DNA from: Bacteroidota bacterium
Lineage (GTDB): Bacteria > Bacteroidota > Bacteroidia > Chitinophagales > Chitinophagaceae
DNA: 64,000 bases
Reading direction: 5' to 3'
Assembly: GCA_018268055.1 (NCBI GenBank)
Contig: JAFDXF010000064.1
Location: 32,619-96,618, forward strand
Both the position numbers and the translations under genes were made by a program. Positions 25,628 through 34,331 of this stretch are shown piece by piece (position 1 is the first letter of the stretch; each line of letters opens with the position of its first letter). The notes beneath the pieces are model-generated. The model made no database searches. It worked only from the letters and a program-made list of their open reading frames with translations, and was not told the DNA's origin.

Positions 25628-27541
25628 TTATTGAACAGCTGCTTCATTACCATACATCTGATCCTTAAATTTTAGAGATGGAGATGAGATAAAACGACCA
25701 ATGCCTAACTGATGCCATTTGGCATCAACGGCTTTTATGGTTTCATCATCTGCTACAATGATATTTGGCCAATCTCGTTGAAAATTGTCGAACTCTTTTG
25801 TTTTCCTTGTTCCATCCAAGCCCATGCAACTTGTGTAATTATTTGCATTAGATTTTTTGTGTAAAAAATGATCTCTTACCGGATCCAGATTATTGCAGAA
25901 GCGCCACAATGCAATAGGAAGATCGTTAGCATCAACAGTATGCTCTACATATAAAATCATTTTCACACAAGCTAATTCATTGTGTTTGCAAAGTTCTTCA
26001 TGCAGTTCTTTTATATGACCGGGTCTGTTTTTTTCTACTGAAATAATAAGGCAAGGAATTTTTTTATCTAACAAAGAATCATTAATGGACTTAATTTCAG
26101 CAAAGGATGAAGTTATTTTCTCTTTTGAAAAAGAATCAAAACTATTTTTCGGCTTATAATCATCTTCAATTTCTTCATCAAATTTTTTAGTTCCATCAAT
26201 ACACATCTTCCCGCCAAAGCCTAATTTATTGCAACTATGATCCAGCACATCCATTGGGCCGGTTGAAAAATAAATATCAGTAGCAGGATTCAAGTTTTTA
26301 AAAACTGTTTGAGCTAATTTTTCATAATCTTGTATTGAAATATCGCCGCTTGCCAATACTAAAATTTTATTAAACATCATTTGTCCTGCGCCCCACATTG
26401 CATTCATTACTTTTTGGCCCTGTCCTGCATATTCTTTTTCAATTTTTGTAATCACCAAATTATGAAACACACCTTCCACCGGCATATCCATATCTTTTAT
26501 TTCGGGCACTAAAGTCATTTTGATCGGTGCTAAGAATATTCTTTCGGTTGCTTTGCCTAACCATGCATCTTCTTGAGGTGGAATGCCTACAATAGTAGCA
26601 GGATACACAGGATTTTTTTTATGTGTAATAGCGGTGATATGAAAACGAGGATACCAATCGGGTAATGAATAATATCCCGTATGATCGCCAAACGGACCTT
26701 CCCAAATCAATTCATCATTTGGATCCACATAGCCTTCAATCACAAAATCTGCATCGGCAGGAACTTCGATTTCAGGCTGTGTGATACACTTTACGAGTTC
26801 TACTTTTTTCTTTCTAAGAAATCCGGCTAACATATATTCATCCACATTCTCCGGCAGTGGCGCAGTAGCTGAATAAGCATAAGTGGGATCGCCACCCAGT
26901 GCTACAGCAACGGGCATTTTCTTATTCAATTTTTTATACTCATTGAAATGCTTTGCCGAAACTTTATGTTTATGCCAGTGCATACCGGTAAGTTGCGGTC
27001 CAAATATTTGCATCCGATACATACCTACATTTCGTGTACCAATATTTGGCTCCTTGGTATGTATGATTGGTAATGTTACAAATGGCCCGCCGTCTTTTGG
27101 CCAGCAAGTGATGACAGGGAGCTTCGTGATATCAGGATTTTGCATTACCACTTCTTGACAAGCACCTCTGCCTTTTTTTACTTTAGGCATCCAAGAAGCA
27201 AATTGACTCAGTTTCGGTAAAAGTTTTAGTTTGTCTAATATGCCTTCTTTCGGAGCAGACAATAATTTGAATAAGTTTTCAATTTCATTTGCTACATCAT
27301 CAAGATGATTTACGCCGAGTGCCAAACACATTCTTTTTTCACTACCATAAGCATTCATCATCACAGGGAAATCATATCCTGTATTTTCAAACAATAAAGC
27401 TTTACCACCTCCCGGCTGCTTACTCATCCGATCTGTTAACTCAGCAATTTCAAGTTTAGGATTCACATAAGTTTTTATGCGAAGTAATTCTCCTGCTTTT
27501 TCCAATGTATCGATAAAATGTTGCTGATTATGGTAAGCCAT
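25628..27541 (-). CDS. UbiD-family decarboxylase, probable menaquinone-pathway enzyme
   Basis: 637 residues of the UbiD family, which uses prenylated FMN made by UbiX for reversible decarboxylation of aromatic or alpha,beta-unsaturated acids. Family features include NIGTRNVGMYRMQIFG, then HWHKHK, AVALGGDPTYAYSATAPLPE, FVIEGYVDPNDELIWEGPFG and DHTGYYSLPDWYP. The length is larger than E. coli UbiD (about 500) because of a C-terminal extension typical of Bacteroidota members. Because this lineage uses menaquinone, a role in the futalosine or a related quinone pathway is likely but not provable here. It starts 9 bp after the prfB stop. Confidence 0.85.
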   Translation of the reverse strand: MAYHNQQHFIDTLEKAGELLRIKTYVNPKLEIAELTDRMSKQPGGGKALLFENTGYDFPVMMNAYGSEKRMCLALGVNHLDDVANEIENLFKLLSAPKEGILDKLKLLPKLSQFASWMPKVKKGRGACQEVVMQNPDITKLPVITCWPKDGGPFVTLPIIHTKEPNIGTRNVGMYRMQIFGPQLTGMHWHKHKVSAKHFNEYKKLNKKMPVAVALGGDPTYAYSATAPLPENVDEYMLAGFLRKKKVELVKCITQPEIEVPADADFVIEGYVDPNDELIWEGPFGDHTGYYSLPDWYPRFHITAITHKKNPVYPATIVGIPPQEDAWLGKATERIFLAPIKMTLVPEIKDMDMPVEGVFHNLVITKIEKEYAGQGQKVMNAMWGAGQMMFNKILVLASGDISIQDYEKLAQTVFKNLNPATDIYFSTGPMDVLDHSCNKLGFGGKMCIDGTKKFDEEIEDDYKPKNSFDSFSKEKITSSFAEIKSINDSLLDKKIPCLIISVEKNRPGHIKELHEELCKHNELACVKMILYVEHTVDANDLPIALWRFCNNLDPVRDHFLHKKSNANNYTSCMGLDGTRKTKEFDNFQRDWPNIIVADDETIKAVDAKWHQLGIGRFISSPSLKFKDQMYGNEAAVQ

Positions 27542-27550
27542 AGAAATAAT

Positions 27551-28643
27551 TTATGATGCTGCTTCTTTCTCATTCATTAAATATGCCTTGATGAACCCAT
27601 CCAATTCGCCATCCATCACCGGTTGCACATTCCCTGTTTCAAAATCGGTGCGATGATCTTTAATCATCTTATATGGATGAAAAACATAAGATCGAATTTG
27701 CGAACCCCATTCTATTTTTTTCTTTTTGCTGTTGACCGCATCTTTCGCTTCATTTCTCCGACGCAATTCTTCCTCATACAAGCGGCTTTTCAACATGGTC
27801 ATTGCTTTTTCACGATTGCCTAATTGTGTTCTTTCGGTTTGACAAACAACTACAAGGCCGGTTGCAATGTGGGTGAGCATAACTTTCGTTTCCACTTTGT
27901 TTACATTCTGCCCTCCTGCTCCACCGCTACGTGCAGTTTCCATTTTCACCTCGGAGTCTTTTATTTCAATATTAATTGTGTCATCAACAAGTGGATAAAC
28001 AAAAATGGAAGCAAATGAAGTATGTCTTCTTGCATTACTGTCAAAAGGTGAAATACGTACCAAACGATGTACACCGCTTTCTGCTTTTAAAAAGCCGTAA
28101 GCAAATGCTCCATCAAATTGAAGCGTGGCAGTTTTAATTCCTGCACCATCACCCCAAACCCAATCCAGCTCAGTTACTTTCCAACCTTGCTTTTCGCCAT
28201 ACATGCGATACATACGAGCTAACATTTCAGCCCAGTCTTGGCTTTCTGTACCGCCTGCGCCGGAATTGATTTGTACTACTGCCGGCAATTCATCTTCCGG
28301 TTCATTCAAAGTTGCTTTGAATTCAGAATCTTCCAATGCATTCAATGCTTTGTCATAAGATTCTTTTGTTTCTTCTTCTGTCGCATCGCCTGATTTCCAA
28401 AAATCAAACAACACGGCAAAATCTTCTACAGCAGTATTTGTCTGCTCATATAGACTCACCCAATATTCATTCACTTTGATTTCTTTCATGATGGAGGTAG
28501 CTCTTGCATTATCATCCCAAAAGCCCGGACTCAACGAAAGCTGCTTATCGTTTTCTATTTTTGCAAGTCGGTTCTCGACGTCAAAGAAACCTCCTTATCC
28601 CGGCAATGCGGGACCGCATATCCTGTAATTTTTCCTGTGTCAT
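27551..28643 (-). CDS. prfB: Peptide chain release factor 2, with programmed +1 frameshift
   Basis: RF2 recognises UGA and UAA stop codons. The gene is read in two frames. Frame 1 starts at the ATG at 28643 ([20 protein letters not shown], 20 codons) and meets an in-frame TGA at 28583-28581. A +1 slip on CTT continues as [20 protein letters not shown] in the second frame to 27551, giving 363 residues, close to the 365 of E. coli RF2. The second-frame part carries the UGA-decoding SPF in [13 protein letters not shown] and the catalytic GGQ in [15 protein letters not shown] call starting at 28534 would lose about 36 N-terminal residues. It leads a five-gene operon. Confidence 0.96.
28581..28595 (-). 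promoter_or_regulatory. RF2 programmed frameshift site
   Basis: The minus strand reads AGGAGG TTT CTT TGA C. The Shine-Dalgarno-like AGGAGG is 3 nt before the slippery CTT, the same spacing as in E. coli prfB, and the stop is TGA followed by C, the weakest termination context. When RF2 is scarce the ribosome slips +1 and makes more RF2. Confidence 0.95.
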
Positions 28644-28651
28644 AGTGTGTG

Positions 28652-28659
28652 CGAAGGTA
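28652..28659 (-). promoter_or_regulatory. -7 promoter box (TACCTTCG) of the prfB operon
   Basis: Minus-strand TAnnTTCG followed by C, 8 nt before the prfB ATG, leaving a very short leader. Confidence 0.5.
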
Positions 28660-28711
28660 ACTGATTTCATCTATATTCGCTCTTCAATAATCTTGCTCAA
28701 AAATTATTTTT

Positions 28712-29764
28712 ATGAAGCGAATATGGAATTTGTCATTACTTATTTTTTTGACTTTCAATTTGAATGCGCAAAAAGACAAGAATCTTATACAACACGATTA
28801 TCCGATAAGTACTGATTTAAGAGCAGTACAATTCTTGACAGAGTTCAGTTTAAAAAGCATCGGTGATAATAAAAGATTTGAATTAAATATTTCTTCTGAA
28901 AGTATCTCAATTGAATTTGTTGCTAAAAAAAAGAAGAAAAGCATTGAGCTAAACTATTCTAATACTTACAAGCTTTTAGAAAAAGGAATGGATTGTAAAG
29001 AAGTATCCGGCACTTTGTTGAATAAAGTTGTTTTTAAATATCCTTGGCAAATGAATACAGAATATAAAGTGCTTATTGCAAAAGCAGTTGATACTACAAA
29101 TATGTTTACGATATATTCAGGTTATATATGGCTTCCTGAATTAAGCAAATGGAAATTTTTAGCATGTACAAAAATGAGTGGTACAGTGAGTGCTTTTCCA
29201 AGAACTACAATTCAATACAATAAAGGGAAAAAGATACAATCTGAAATTACCTTCAATAATGTTTGGGCTCAAAGCATAAATGGCTCTTGGAAAAATTTGA
29301 GCAACGAAAACAAGACAGCGCCTATCATTAATTTAAACAATAATTTAGATAGCGCCGCACAAAGAAATCAAGAAATTAAATTCATTGAACGAGCAATCAA
29401 CTCGGGTAAAACAGATGTAAAATCAAATGAGCAAGGTGTTTATTATACCATGATGAAAGAAGGCAACGGCAAACAAGTAAACATTAATGACACTGTAACC
29501 GTAAATTACAAAGGGTATTTATTTAGCAACGGAGAAGTTTTTGATGAAACAAAAACCAAACCTGCTACTTTCCCTTTAATGCGATTGATAAAAGGTTGGC
29601 AAATAGGAATACCTTTATGCAAAGTGGGTGGCAAAATTAAATTGGTCATTCCATCAGATATGGCTTATTCTATTCGTACAAGATCGCCAAAAATTCCACC
29701 CAATAGTATTTTGGTATTTGAAATTGAAGTGATAGAAACAAAGAGCCCATTTAGCGCAAATTAA
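28712..29764 (+). CDS. Exported DUF3472-like / FKBP-type peptidyl-prolyl isomerase fusion
   Basis: 350 residues with a signal peptide (LSLLIFLTFNLNAQ). Residues about 25-200 resemble DUF3472: FKYPWQMNTEYKVLIAKAVD, FTIYSGYIWLPELSKWKFLA and EITFNNVWAQSINGSW. The C-terminal 110 residues are an FKBP domain (INDTVTVNYKGYLFSNGEVF, MRLIKGWQIGIPLCKVGGKI, NSILVFEIEVIE). DUF3472 is found in secreted glycan-associated proteins; its coupling to a prolyl isomerase is unusual. It is followed 10 bp later by a dienelactone hydrolase-like lipoprotein gene, probably in one operon. Confidence 0.8.
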   Translation: MKRIWNLSLLIFLTFNLNAQKDKNLIQHDYPISTDLRAVQFLTEFSLKSIGDNKRFELNISSESISIEFVAKKKKKSIELNYSNTYKLLEKGMDCKEVSGTLLNKVVFKYPWQMNTEYKVLIAKAVDTTNMFTIYSGYIWLPELSKWKFLACTKMSGTVSAFPRTTIQYNKGKKIQSEITFNNVWAQSINGSWKNLSNENKTAPIINLNNNLDSAAQRNQEIKFIERAINSGKTDVKSNEQGVYYTMMKEGNGKQVNINDTVTVNYKGYLFSNGEVFDETKTKPATFPLMRLIKGWQIGIPLCKVGGKIKLVIPSDMAYSIRTRSPKIPPNSILVFEIEVIETKSPFSAN

Positions 29765-29774
29765 ATTTCATCTG

Positions 29775-30614
29775 ATGAAAATAAAACTAACGGTAACATT
29801 ACTTTTTTTCACTTGCTTTGCATTAATCATATCATGCAATAGCAATAAAAACAAGGAACCAAAAATGAAAGAATCAAAATTTAAAGAAGAAATTGTTAGC
29901 TACCCATTGCATAGCAGTACAAGAAATAATTTTGTCGTGTATGACGAAAGTTTGACGGGCAAAATACCTGTTGTATTCATCATTCACGAATGGTGGGGTA
30001 TCAATGACTATATCAGACAACGTGCAAGGCAAATAGCCTCTCTTGGATATTTTGCAGTTGCAATAGATATGTATGGTGATAATAAATATGGCCCCGATCC
30101 TGAATCGGCAGGCGCATTAGCTGCACCGTTTTATGATAAACCTGAGATTGCCAAACCGATTTTTGAAGCTGCATTAGCAAAAATTACTTCTTTTACACAA
30201 GCCGATACTTCAAAGATGGCCGCTATTGGATATTGCTATGGTGGTGCAATGGTTTTAAACCTTGCTCGTTTTGGCGAAAATTTAAAAGGTGTAGTTGGAT
30301 TTCACGGAAATCTGAATGTAACACAACCTGAAAAAGGAGTTTTAAAAGCTGAAATTTTGGTATGCCATGGTGCTGCAGATCCTTATGTAAAGGAAGAAGA
30401 AGTGGTGAAGTTTAAAAAGCAGATGGACTCAATTGGTGCACCATATATTGTAAAAGAATATCCCGATGCCGTTCATGGATTTACCAACCCTGCTGCTACT
30501 GAAATAGGGAAAAAATACAATATGGCCGTTGCTTATGATGAAAAGGCTGATAAAGAATCATGGGCTGAAATGAAATCATTTTTGAGTAAAATATTCAACA
30601 TTACAAAATCCTGA
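29775..30614 (+). CDS. Dienelactone hydrolase-family lipoprotein
   Basis: 279 residues with a lipoprotein signal (FFTCFALIISCNSN). The alpha/beta-hydrolase core has VVFIIHEWWGINDYIRQRAR (oxyanion region), the cysteine nucleophile in GYCYGGAM (GxCxG, as in dienelactone hydrolases), the acid in HGAADPYV and the base in AVHGFTNP. So the full catalytic triad of the DLH type is present. Such exported enzymes act on small esters or lactones; the substrate is unknown. It follows the DUF3472-FKBP gene by 10 bp. Confidence 0.9.
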   Translation: MKIKLTVTLLFFTCFALIISCNSNKNKEPKMKESKFKEEIVSYPLHSSTRNNFVVYDESLTGKIPVVFIIHEWWGINDYIRQRARQIASLGYFAVAIDMYGDNKYGPDPESAGALAAPFYDKPEIAKPIFEAALAKITSFTQADTSKMAAIGYCYGGAMVLNLARFGENLKGVVGFHGNLNVTQPEKGVLKAEILVCHGAADPYVKEEEVVKFKKQMDSIGAPYIVKEYPDAVHGFTNPAATEIGKKYNMAVAYDEKADKESWAEMKSFLSKIFNITKS

Positions 30615-30680
30615 AATACATTCCCCGTTTGGTCAAATATATCTCTATCGCAATTGGCGTTTAATTGCTGCCGCATTGCA

Positions 30681-30715
30681 TACAAGCAACACAGATCGTC
30701 GTTGTGTTACTTGTA
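30681..30715. terminator. Hairpin in the convergent gap after the dienelactone hydrolase gene
   Basis: TACAAG-c-AACACA (30681-30693) pairs with TGTGTT-a-CTTGTA (30703-30715), 12 bp with a single C/A mismatch and a 9-nt loop. There is no T-run on either side, so it may stabilise 3' ends rather than terminate. Confidence 0.45.
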
Positions 30716-30735
30716 GCAATATTTGCAATCGTATT

Positions 30736-31332
30736 TTATTTATTGATAATTTCTATACTCGATGCCAAATCATTCCAAGTGGTATGCTCATTGTTCAGGG
30801 TCAAACCCATGGTGTTAAAATTTCCGTAATCGTAGCTTAATATGGTTGGTTGTGTGCTATAACAATTCATACATTGCCGGATTCCATAGCCTGCATATTG
30901 ATCTTTCATTCCACTAAAAGTATCATCCGAATATAGGATAACTGCCAAATTAGTAGGAACCAACATACTGCTTATTCTATCGTTCCAATAAATTCCCAAA
31001 TCTTTCAAAGTGTACTTTCCTACTTTCAGAACTTTCTTTCTTCCGCCGTACATTATATCTTCATACAACCAAATTTCATTGCCATTGATATTGAAGGCGT
31101 TCATCTCGGCATTAGCTATTTGCATTTTTCTTTCATATTCACTTTGATTACATTTTTTTTTCAAAGAATCAATATTGTTTTTTAGTACTAGTGATTCTTT
31201 GGCAACTCCCGACGCTTGACGACTTGTTGCATTTCCTTTACCCGGATTCTTATATTTTTCATCAATTCTTTTTTGGCTAAAAGAATGGTTTATGTTTAAT
31301 AAAAGAATGGTGAAAAAAATTGCTTTTTTCAT
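30736..31332 (-). CDS. Exported beta-gamma crystallin-like protein with two calcium motifs
   Basis: 198 residues with a signal peptide (AIFFTILLLNINHSFSQ). After a polar helical linker, residues about 87-198 look like a beta-gamma crystallin domain: IWLYEDIMYGGRKKVLKVG and ILYSDDTFSGMKDQY are two Greek-key-like openings. Both calcium signatures [N/D][N/D]xx[S/T]S are intact: NDRISS at 117-122 and NDLASS at 187-192, each preceded by Trp. A CxxC (CMNC, about 154-157) sits between. The family binds calcium extracellularly. It is the last gene of the secreted-protein cluster, 17 bp after the unknown protein gene. Confidence 0.75.
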   Translation of the reverse strand: MKKAIFFTILLLNINHSFSQKRIDEKYKNPGKGNATSRQASGVAKESLVLKNNIDSLKKKCNQSEYERKMQIANAEMNAFNINGNEIWLYEDIMYGGRKKVLKVGKYTLKDLGIYWNDRISSMLVPTNLAVILYSDDTFSGMKDQYAGYGIRQCMNCYSTQPTILSYDYGNFNTMGLTLNNEHTTWNDLASSIEIINK

Positions 31333-31349
31333 TTTTTAAAATTTAGAAT

Positions 31350-31847
31350 TTAAAGTAATGTGATATTCCCTGTTTCAAAAGTTCCTGATACGGAAAGTGT
31401 CTTTTTGGTTTTCTCGTTATACACTGTTCCTGAAAAATTTCCTTTCACAATTTTCCCATCATATAAAGTTATAGTGGCCACATTATCCTTGCTTCTTCGG
31501 GAATATGGCAAACCATCTACAATGAGCATTAAAACTTTACAATGATAGCTTTGCCCTTTTTTGAAAGTGTGTAGCTCACCATCGCCAATAGAAACTGTGT
31601 GATTGGCATTGGCAATATCCCCTATTTGTCCACCAATTATTGTAGTACTTATTTCCTTAGTTTCTGTGTAGGTCTTTCCACTTACAGTATAAATAATTTT
31701 TCCATTTGTATTTCCTTTCGGTTCTTGCTTTTTTTTGCTCATGCCCTGCATCTCTTTCATTTTTGCGCTCACTTCAGGACTTACTTGTTGCTGTGTTTGT
31801 GCTTTTATGGTAAATAAAACCAGAAAAAAGAGAATAAGATGTTTCAT
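31350..31847 (-). CDS. Exported small protein of unknown function
   Basis: 165 residues with a signal peptide (LILFFLVLFTIKAQTQQ). A short helical stretch MKEMQGMSKKKQEPKG is followed by a beta-rich domain containing IIYTVSGKTYTETKEIS, YHCKVLMLIVDGLPYSRRSK and a closing GNFSGTVYNEKTKKTLSVSG. The ending GTFETGNITLL resembles the last strand of several Bacteroidota beta-barrel exported domains. I do not recognise a specific family. It lies 6 bp downstream of the LGFP-repeat gene and 17 bp upstream of the crystallin-like gene, so it belongs to the same transcription unit. Confidence 0.68.
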   Translation of the reverse strand: MKHLILFFLVLFTIKAQTQQQVSPEVSAKMKEMQGMSKKKQEPKGNTNGKIIYTVSGKTYTETKEISTTIIGGQIGDIANANHTVSIGDGELHTFKKGQSYHCKVLMLIVDGLPYSRRSKDNVATITLYDGKIVKGNFSGTVYNEKTKKTLSVSGTFETGNITLL

Positions 31848-31853
31848 GTTTTT

Positions 31854-32984
31854 TTAAATATTTTTTATTGTAAAGCCATAACTAACCTTAAAATTATCGG
31901 TGCCATCGCTGCCTTTATCCATAAAGTTTTTTGTTTTTCCGTTACGTATTATTTCCTTCAATTTTATTTCGCGATAAGGATGATCACCACCATTGTAATT
32001 CCATCTTCCATTATAGTTTTCAAGTTTCAAATAATCATCGGAGCTGGTAACATCTTTATCATTCAGCCAGTAGGTAATACGGATATAGGCGTTGCCGTCA
32101 ATATCAGATTGGGTAATGTTGTAATGTCTGCTAGCAACATTTTCTTTAAAAAAGTAAGGTGTAAAATCATTTACATCTACCGGTTGTTTTTTCTGGATAT
32201 TAAATAGACTGTAGCTCTTGCCGTCAGCATCAGAAATTTCCTGTCCGTTCCCTCTATAAATACGCAAATCCATCCATCCGTAAAGTTCTATACTGCTTCC
32301 TTCATTAACATCAATAGTTGGTTCAAAACCTGTCAAAGATTTTGGGATAAATGCAAGTTCCATTGACTCATCTTTAGGAGGCATTGTTGCATTGGGGTTA
32401 TTGCTATACAAAATCGGTTTTCCGGATCCAAAAAATAATGTACCTCTTTCAAATTGTTGGTAGCGGGTGTAACCATTTTCATTGATAGCTATTTCGTCTG
32501 TTTTAGGGAAACCTAAATCCGGGCTATTTTCATAACCTCTTTTTGCCCATTCACTTCTAAATGCACCGCCTATATAATGCATTCCGGTTTTTGTACTGCT
32601 ATAAATACTTCCGTTTTCAAATGCGGTGTAAAAACCATATACTTTTGGCGTTTCCAAATTATCAGAAATTGGGAACCCCATCCAGCCTGTTTCGTAACCA
32701 GCTTCGCCCCATTTTTTCATCATATTTTCCATAATGGCAAAGGCTTTTTTTAATTGTGGATTATAATAAACCCAACCGTGTTCATAGCGTAAAAACCATC
32801 CGCCTTTTCCTGCTGTAGGGCGCATTTTAGGACTTTCACTGTGAATTGCTCCAAGATTCCGTTGTTTGGCTTTGTCTGCAATTTTTTGGGCAATAGCATA
32901 TTCTGAATTGTCTTCACTGGATTTTAGTTGTGCATTGCTTTGAAGTGTAACTAAAGTGCTGAGGATTAAAATTAAATTTCTCAT
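31854..32984 (-). CDS. Exported LGFP-repeat protein
   Basis: 376 residues with a signal peptide (LILILSTLVTLQSNAQ). Residues about 70-200 carry LGFP-type repeats (KKWGEAGYETGWMGFPISD, SEWAKRGYENSPDLGFPKTD, each followed by a FENGSIY- or FERGTLFF-type strand). LGFP repeats occur in cell-wall-binding proteins and form a beta-propeller. The C-terminal about 150 residues are a separate beta-rich domain (SSIELYGWMDLRIYRGNGQE ... DNFKVSYGFTIKNI) that I cannot assign. It overlaps the upstream zincin gene by 4 bp (ATGA), so the two are translationally coupled. Confidence 0.82.
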   Translation of the reverse strand: MRNLILILSTLVTLQSNAQLKSSEDNSEYAIAQKIADKAKQRNLGAIHSESPKMRPTAGKGGWFLRYEHGWVYYNPQLKKAFAIMENMMKKWGEAGYETGWMGFPISDNLETPKVYGFYTAFENGSIYSSTKTGMHYIGGAFRSEWAKRGYENSPDLGFPKTDEIAINENGYTRYQQFERGTLFFGSGKPILYSNNPNATMPPKDESMELAFIPKSLTGFEPTIDVNEGSSIELYGWMDLRIYRGNGQEISDADGKSYSLFNIQKKQPVDVNDFTPYFFKENVASRHYNITQSDIDGNAYIRITYWLNDKDVTSSDDYLKLENYNGRWNYNGGDHPYREIKLKEIIRNGKTKNFMDKGSDGTDNFKVSYGFTIKNI

Positions 32985-33673
32985 TTGTTGTAGTTTTTAA
33001 TAAATGTTTCAAAATCTGGTAAGGCTTTATTCTCATATATTTCCACAAACTGCGAGAACTGAATGTAACCGTATTTGTAGGGGTCTTTGGAAAGTTCTTC
33101 GTAATGTTTAGTCATATATTCCTTAAAGTTTTCTTTATCAGGAACAGGATTTTTCAGGTGTTTCAGTATTTTTTTGGCGTAGGTATAGCATTTTGCCAGT
33201 TGCTTTTTATTGCCGGAACTTCGCCAATATAAAATAGCAATTGTATTGGCATCGTACTCACTGTCGTATGCGTTATCAATTTTTTTTCCGGCACCTTCTG
33301 CCAATCCGTGTCCTAATTCGTGAACGAGATAGAAGCCATTGAAGAACAAACCGAATACTTCCTTCCCTTGTTTTTTCCCGCCTGAAACTTCGTAGAAAAA
33401 ATCTTTTTGTTGTGGAATAACTTCCTTCCAAAACGGAAGATTGACGGTTTTGTTTAAAATATAAATCAGATAAGGCGTGGTATTTTTCACAACTTTCCAA
33501 TCGTCTAATTTTATAGAAGCATTGGCGATTTTTGTTTCCTGGCGAAATTGGGTTACTATTTTTTCGGCGTCCTGTTTTAGTTTAACACTGTCATTGTAGG
33601 TTTGGAACCAATGGTTTTGTGCATTGCCAAAAAGTGATAAAAAAATGGTTGAAATAAGAATTAAATTTTTCAT
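32981..33673 (-). CDS. Exported HELGH zinc-metallopeptidase-like protein
   Basis: I choose the ATG at 33673 (MKNLILISTIFLSLFGNAQ), which begins with a clean signal peptide; an upstream ATG at 33709 would add 12 residues and overlap the next gene. The mature protein has LVHELGHGLAEGAG with His118, Glu119 and His122, and a downstream SEYDANTIAI whose Glu139 is the likely third zinc ligand, the gluzincin pattern (HExxH plus ExxxN-type helix). Total length is 230 residues. It is an exported peptidase candidate with unknown substrate, coupled to the LGFP gene by a 4-bp overlap. Confidence 0.78.
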   Translation of the reverse strand: MKNLILISTIFLSLFGNAQNHWFQTYNDSVKLKQDAEKIVTQFRQETKIANASIKLDDWKVVKNTTPYLIYILNKTVNLPFWKEVIPQQKDFFYEVSGGKKQGKEVFGLFFNGFYLVHELGHGLAEGAGKKIDNAYDSEYDANTIAILYWRSSGNKKQLAKCYTYAKKILKHLKNPVPDKENFKEYMTKHYEELSKDPYKYGYIQFSQFVEIYENKALPDFETFIKNYNK

Positions 33674-33680
33674 TTGTATA

Positions 33681-34331
33681 TTATTTGCAGTTATTATATT
33701 CAAAAGCAATGTTCATCCATACTTGTTTTCTTTGGGTTTCTCCCTGGTTGACAAAAGCATAAGAAAAATCTTTTTCCTTGTTGAGTATCCTTTGAGAAAC
33801 TGAAGGGCAATCTGACAAAAAACGACTTACCTTTTCATTGAAATTGGGAACAAAACGGTCAGATTGTGCATCAAAAACCTCATTGTTTCTTGCAAGTTTG
33901 ATATAGAGTTTGGTTACTTTTTCATTATCTCCAAATGAATTTTTCTGTGTGTATTCATCTTCAAATAATTGTAGTTTCCCATCATTTGGACTTATGTTTT
34001 TCAAAAATTTGTAGGCGTGTTTATTCCACATATCCATTGCCTGAACCAATTCTAAAGCGTATTTAGCACCGTTAAAATAGATACCGACAATATCAGTCGG
34101 GTAATAGGATTGATAATTATTTGTTCCATTTTCTTTGAATAAAATTCTTTGTACAGATGAAAATTGATCAAAACTTCGGATTTCCAATTTACCGTTAAGT
34201 GTTTTTCCATTTTGCAGATATAGTATTGCAGGTTGTCCGCCCATATCGTTTACGCTGTGATAGAAAGATGTATTGCAAGCCGTCAAAAAAAACAGGATAA
34301 ACAGCAGTATATGTATTTTATGAAATTTCAT
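33681..34331 (-). CDS. Lipoprotein of unknown function
   Basis: 216 residues with a lipoprotein signal ending LFFLTACNTS (Cys19). An early section ILYLQNGKTLNGKLEIRSFD is followed by YYPTDIVGIYFNGAKYALEL, which looks like a small beta domain. The remainder is mixed, with two cysteines (SDCPS and the terminal NNCK) that could pair. It overlaps the upstream DUF3592-like gene by 14 bp and ends 7 bp before the zincin start, so the genes are co-transcribed. No family recognised. Confidence 0.7.
   Translation of the reverse strand: MKFHKIHILLFILFFLTACNTSFYHSVNDMGGQPAILYLQNGKTLNGKLEIRSFDQFSSVQRILFKENGTNNYQSYYPTDIVGIYFNGAKYALELVQAMDMWNKHAYKFLKNISPNDGKLQLFEDEYTQKNSFGDNEKVTKLYIKLARNNEVFDAQSDRFVPNFNEKVSRFLSDCPSVSQRILNKEKDFSYAFVNQGETQRKQVWMNIAFEYNNCK

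Noticed and set aside
27551..28534. N-terminally truncated prfB
   Set aside because: The missing N-terminus is encoded in the adjacent frame with a textbook RF2 frameshift site, so the gene is complete.
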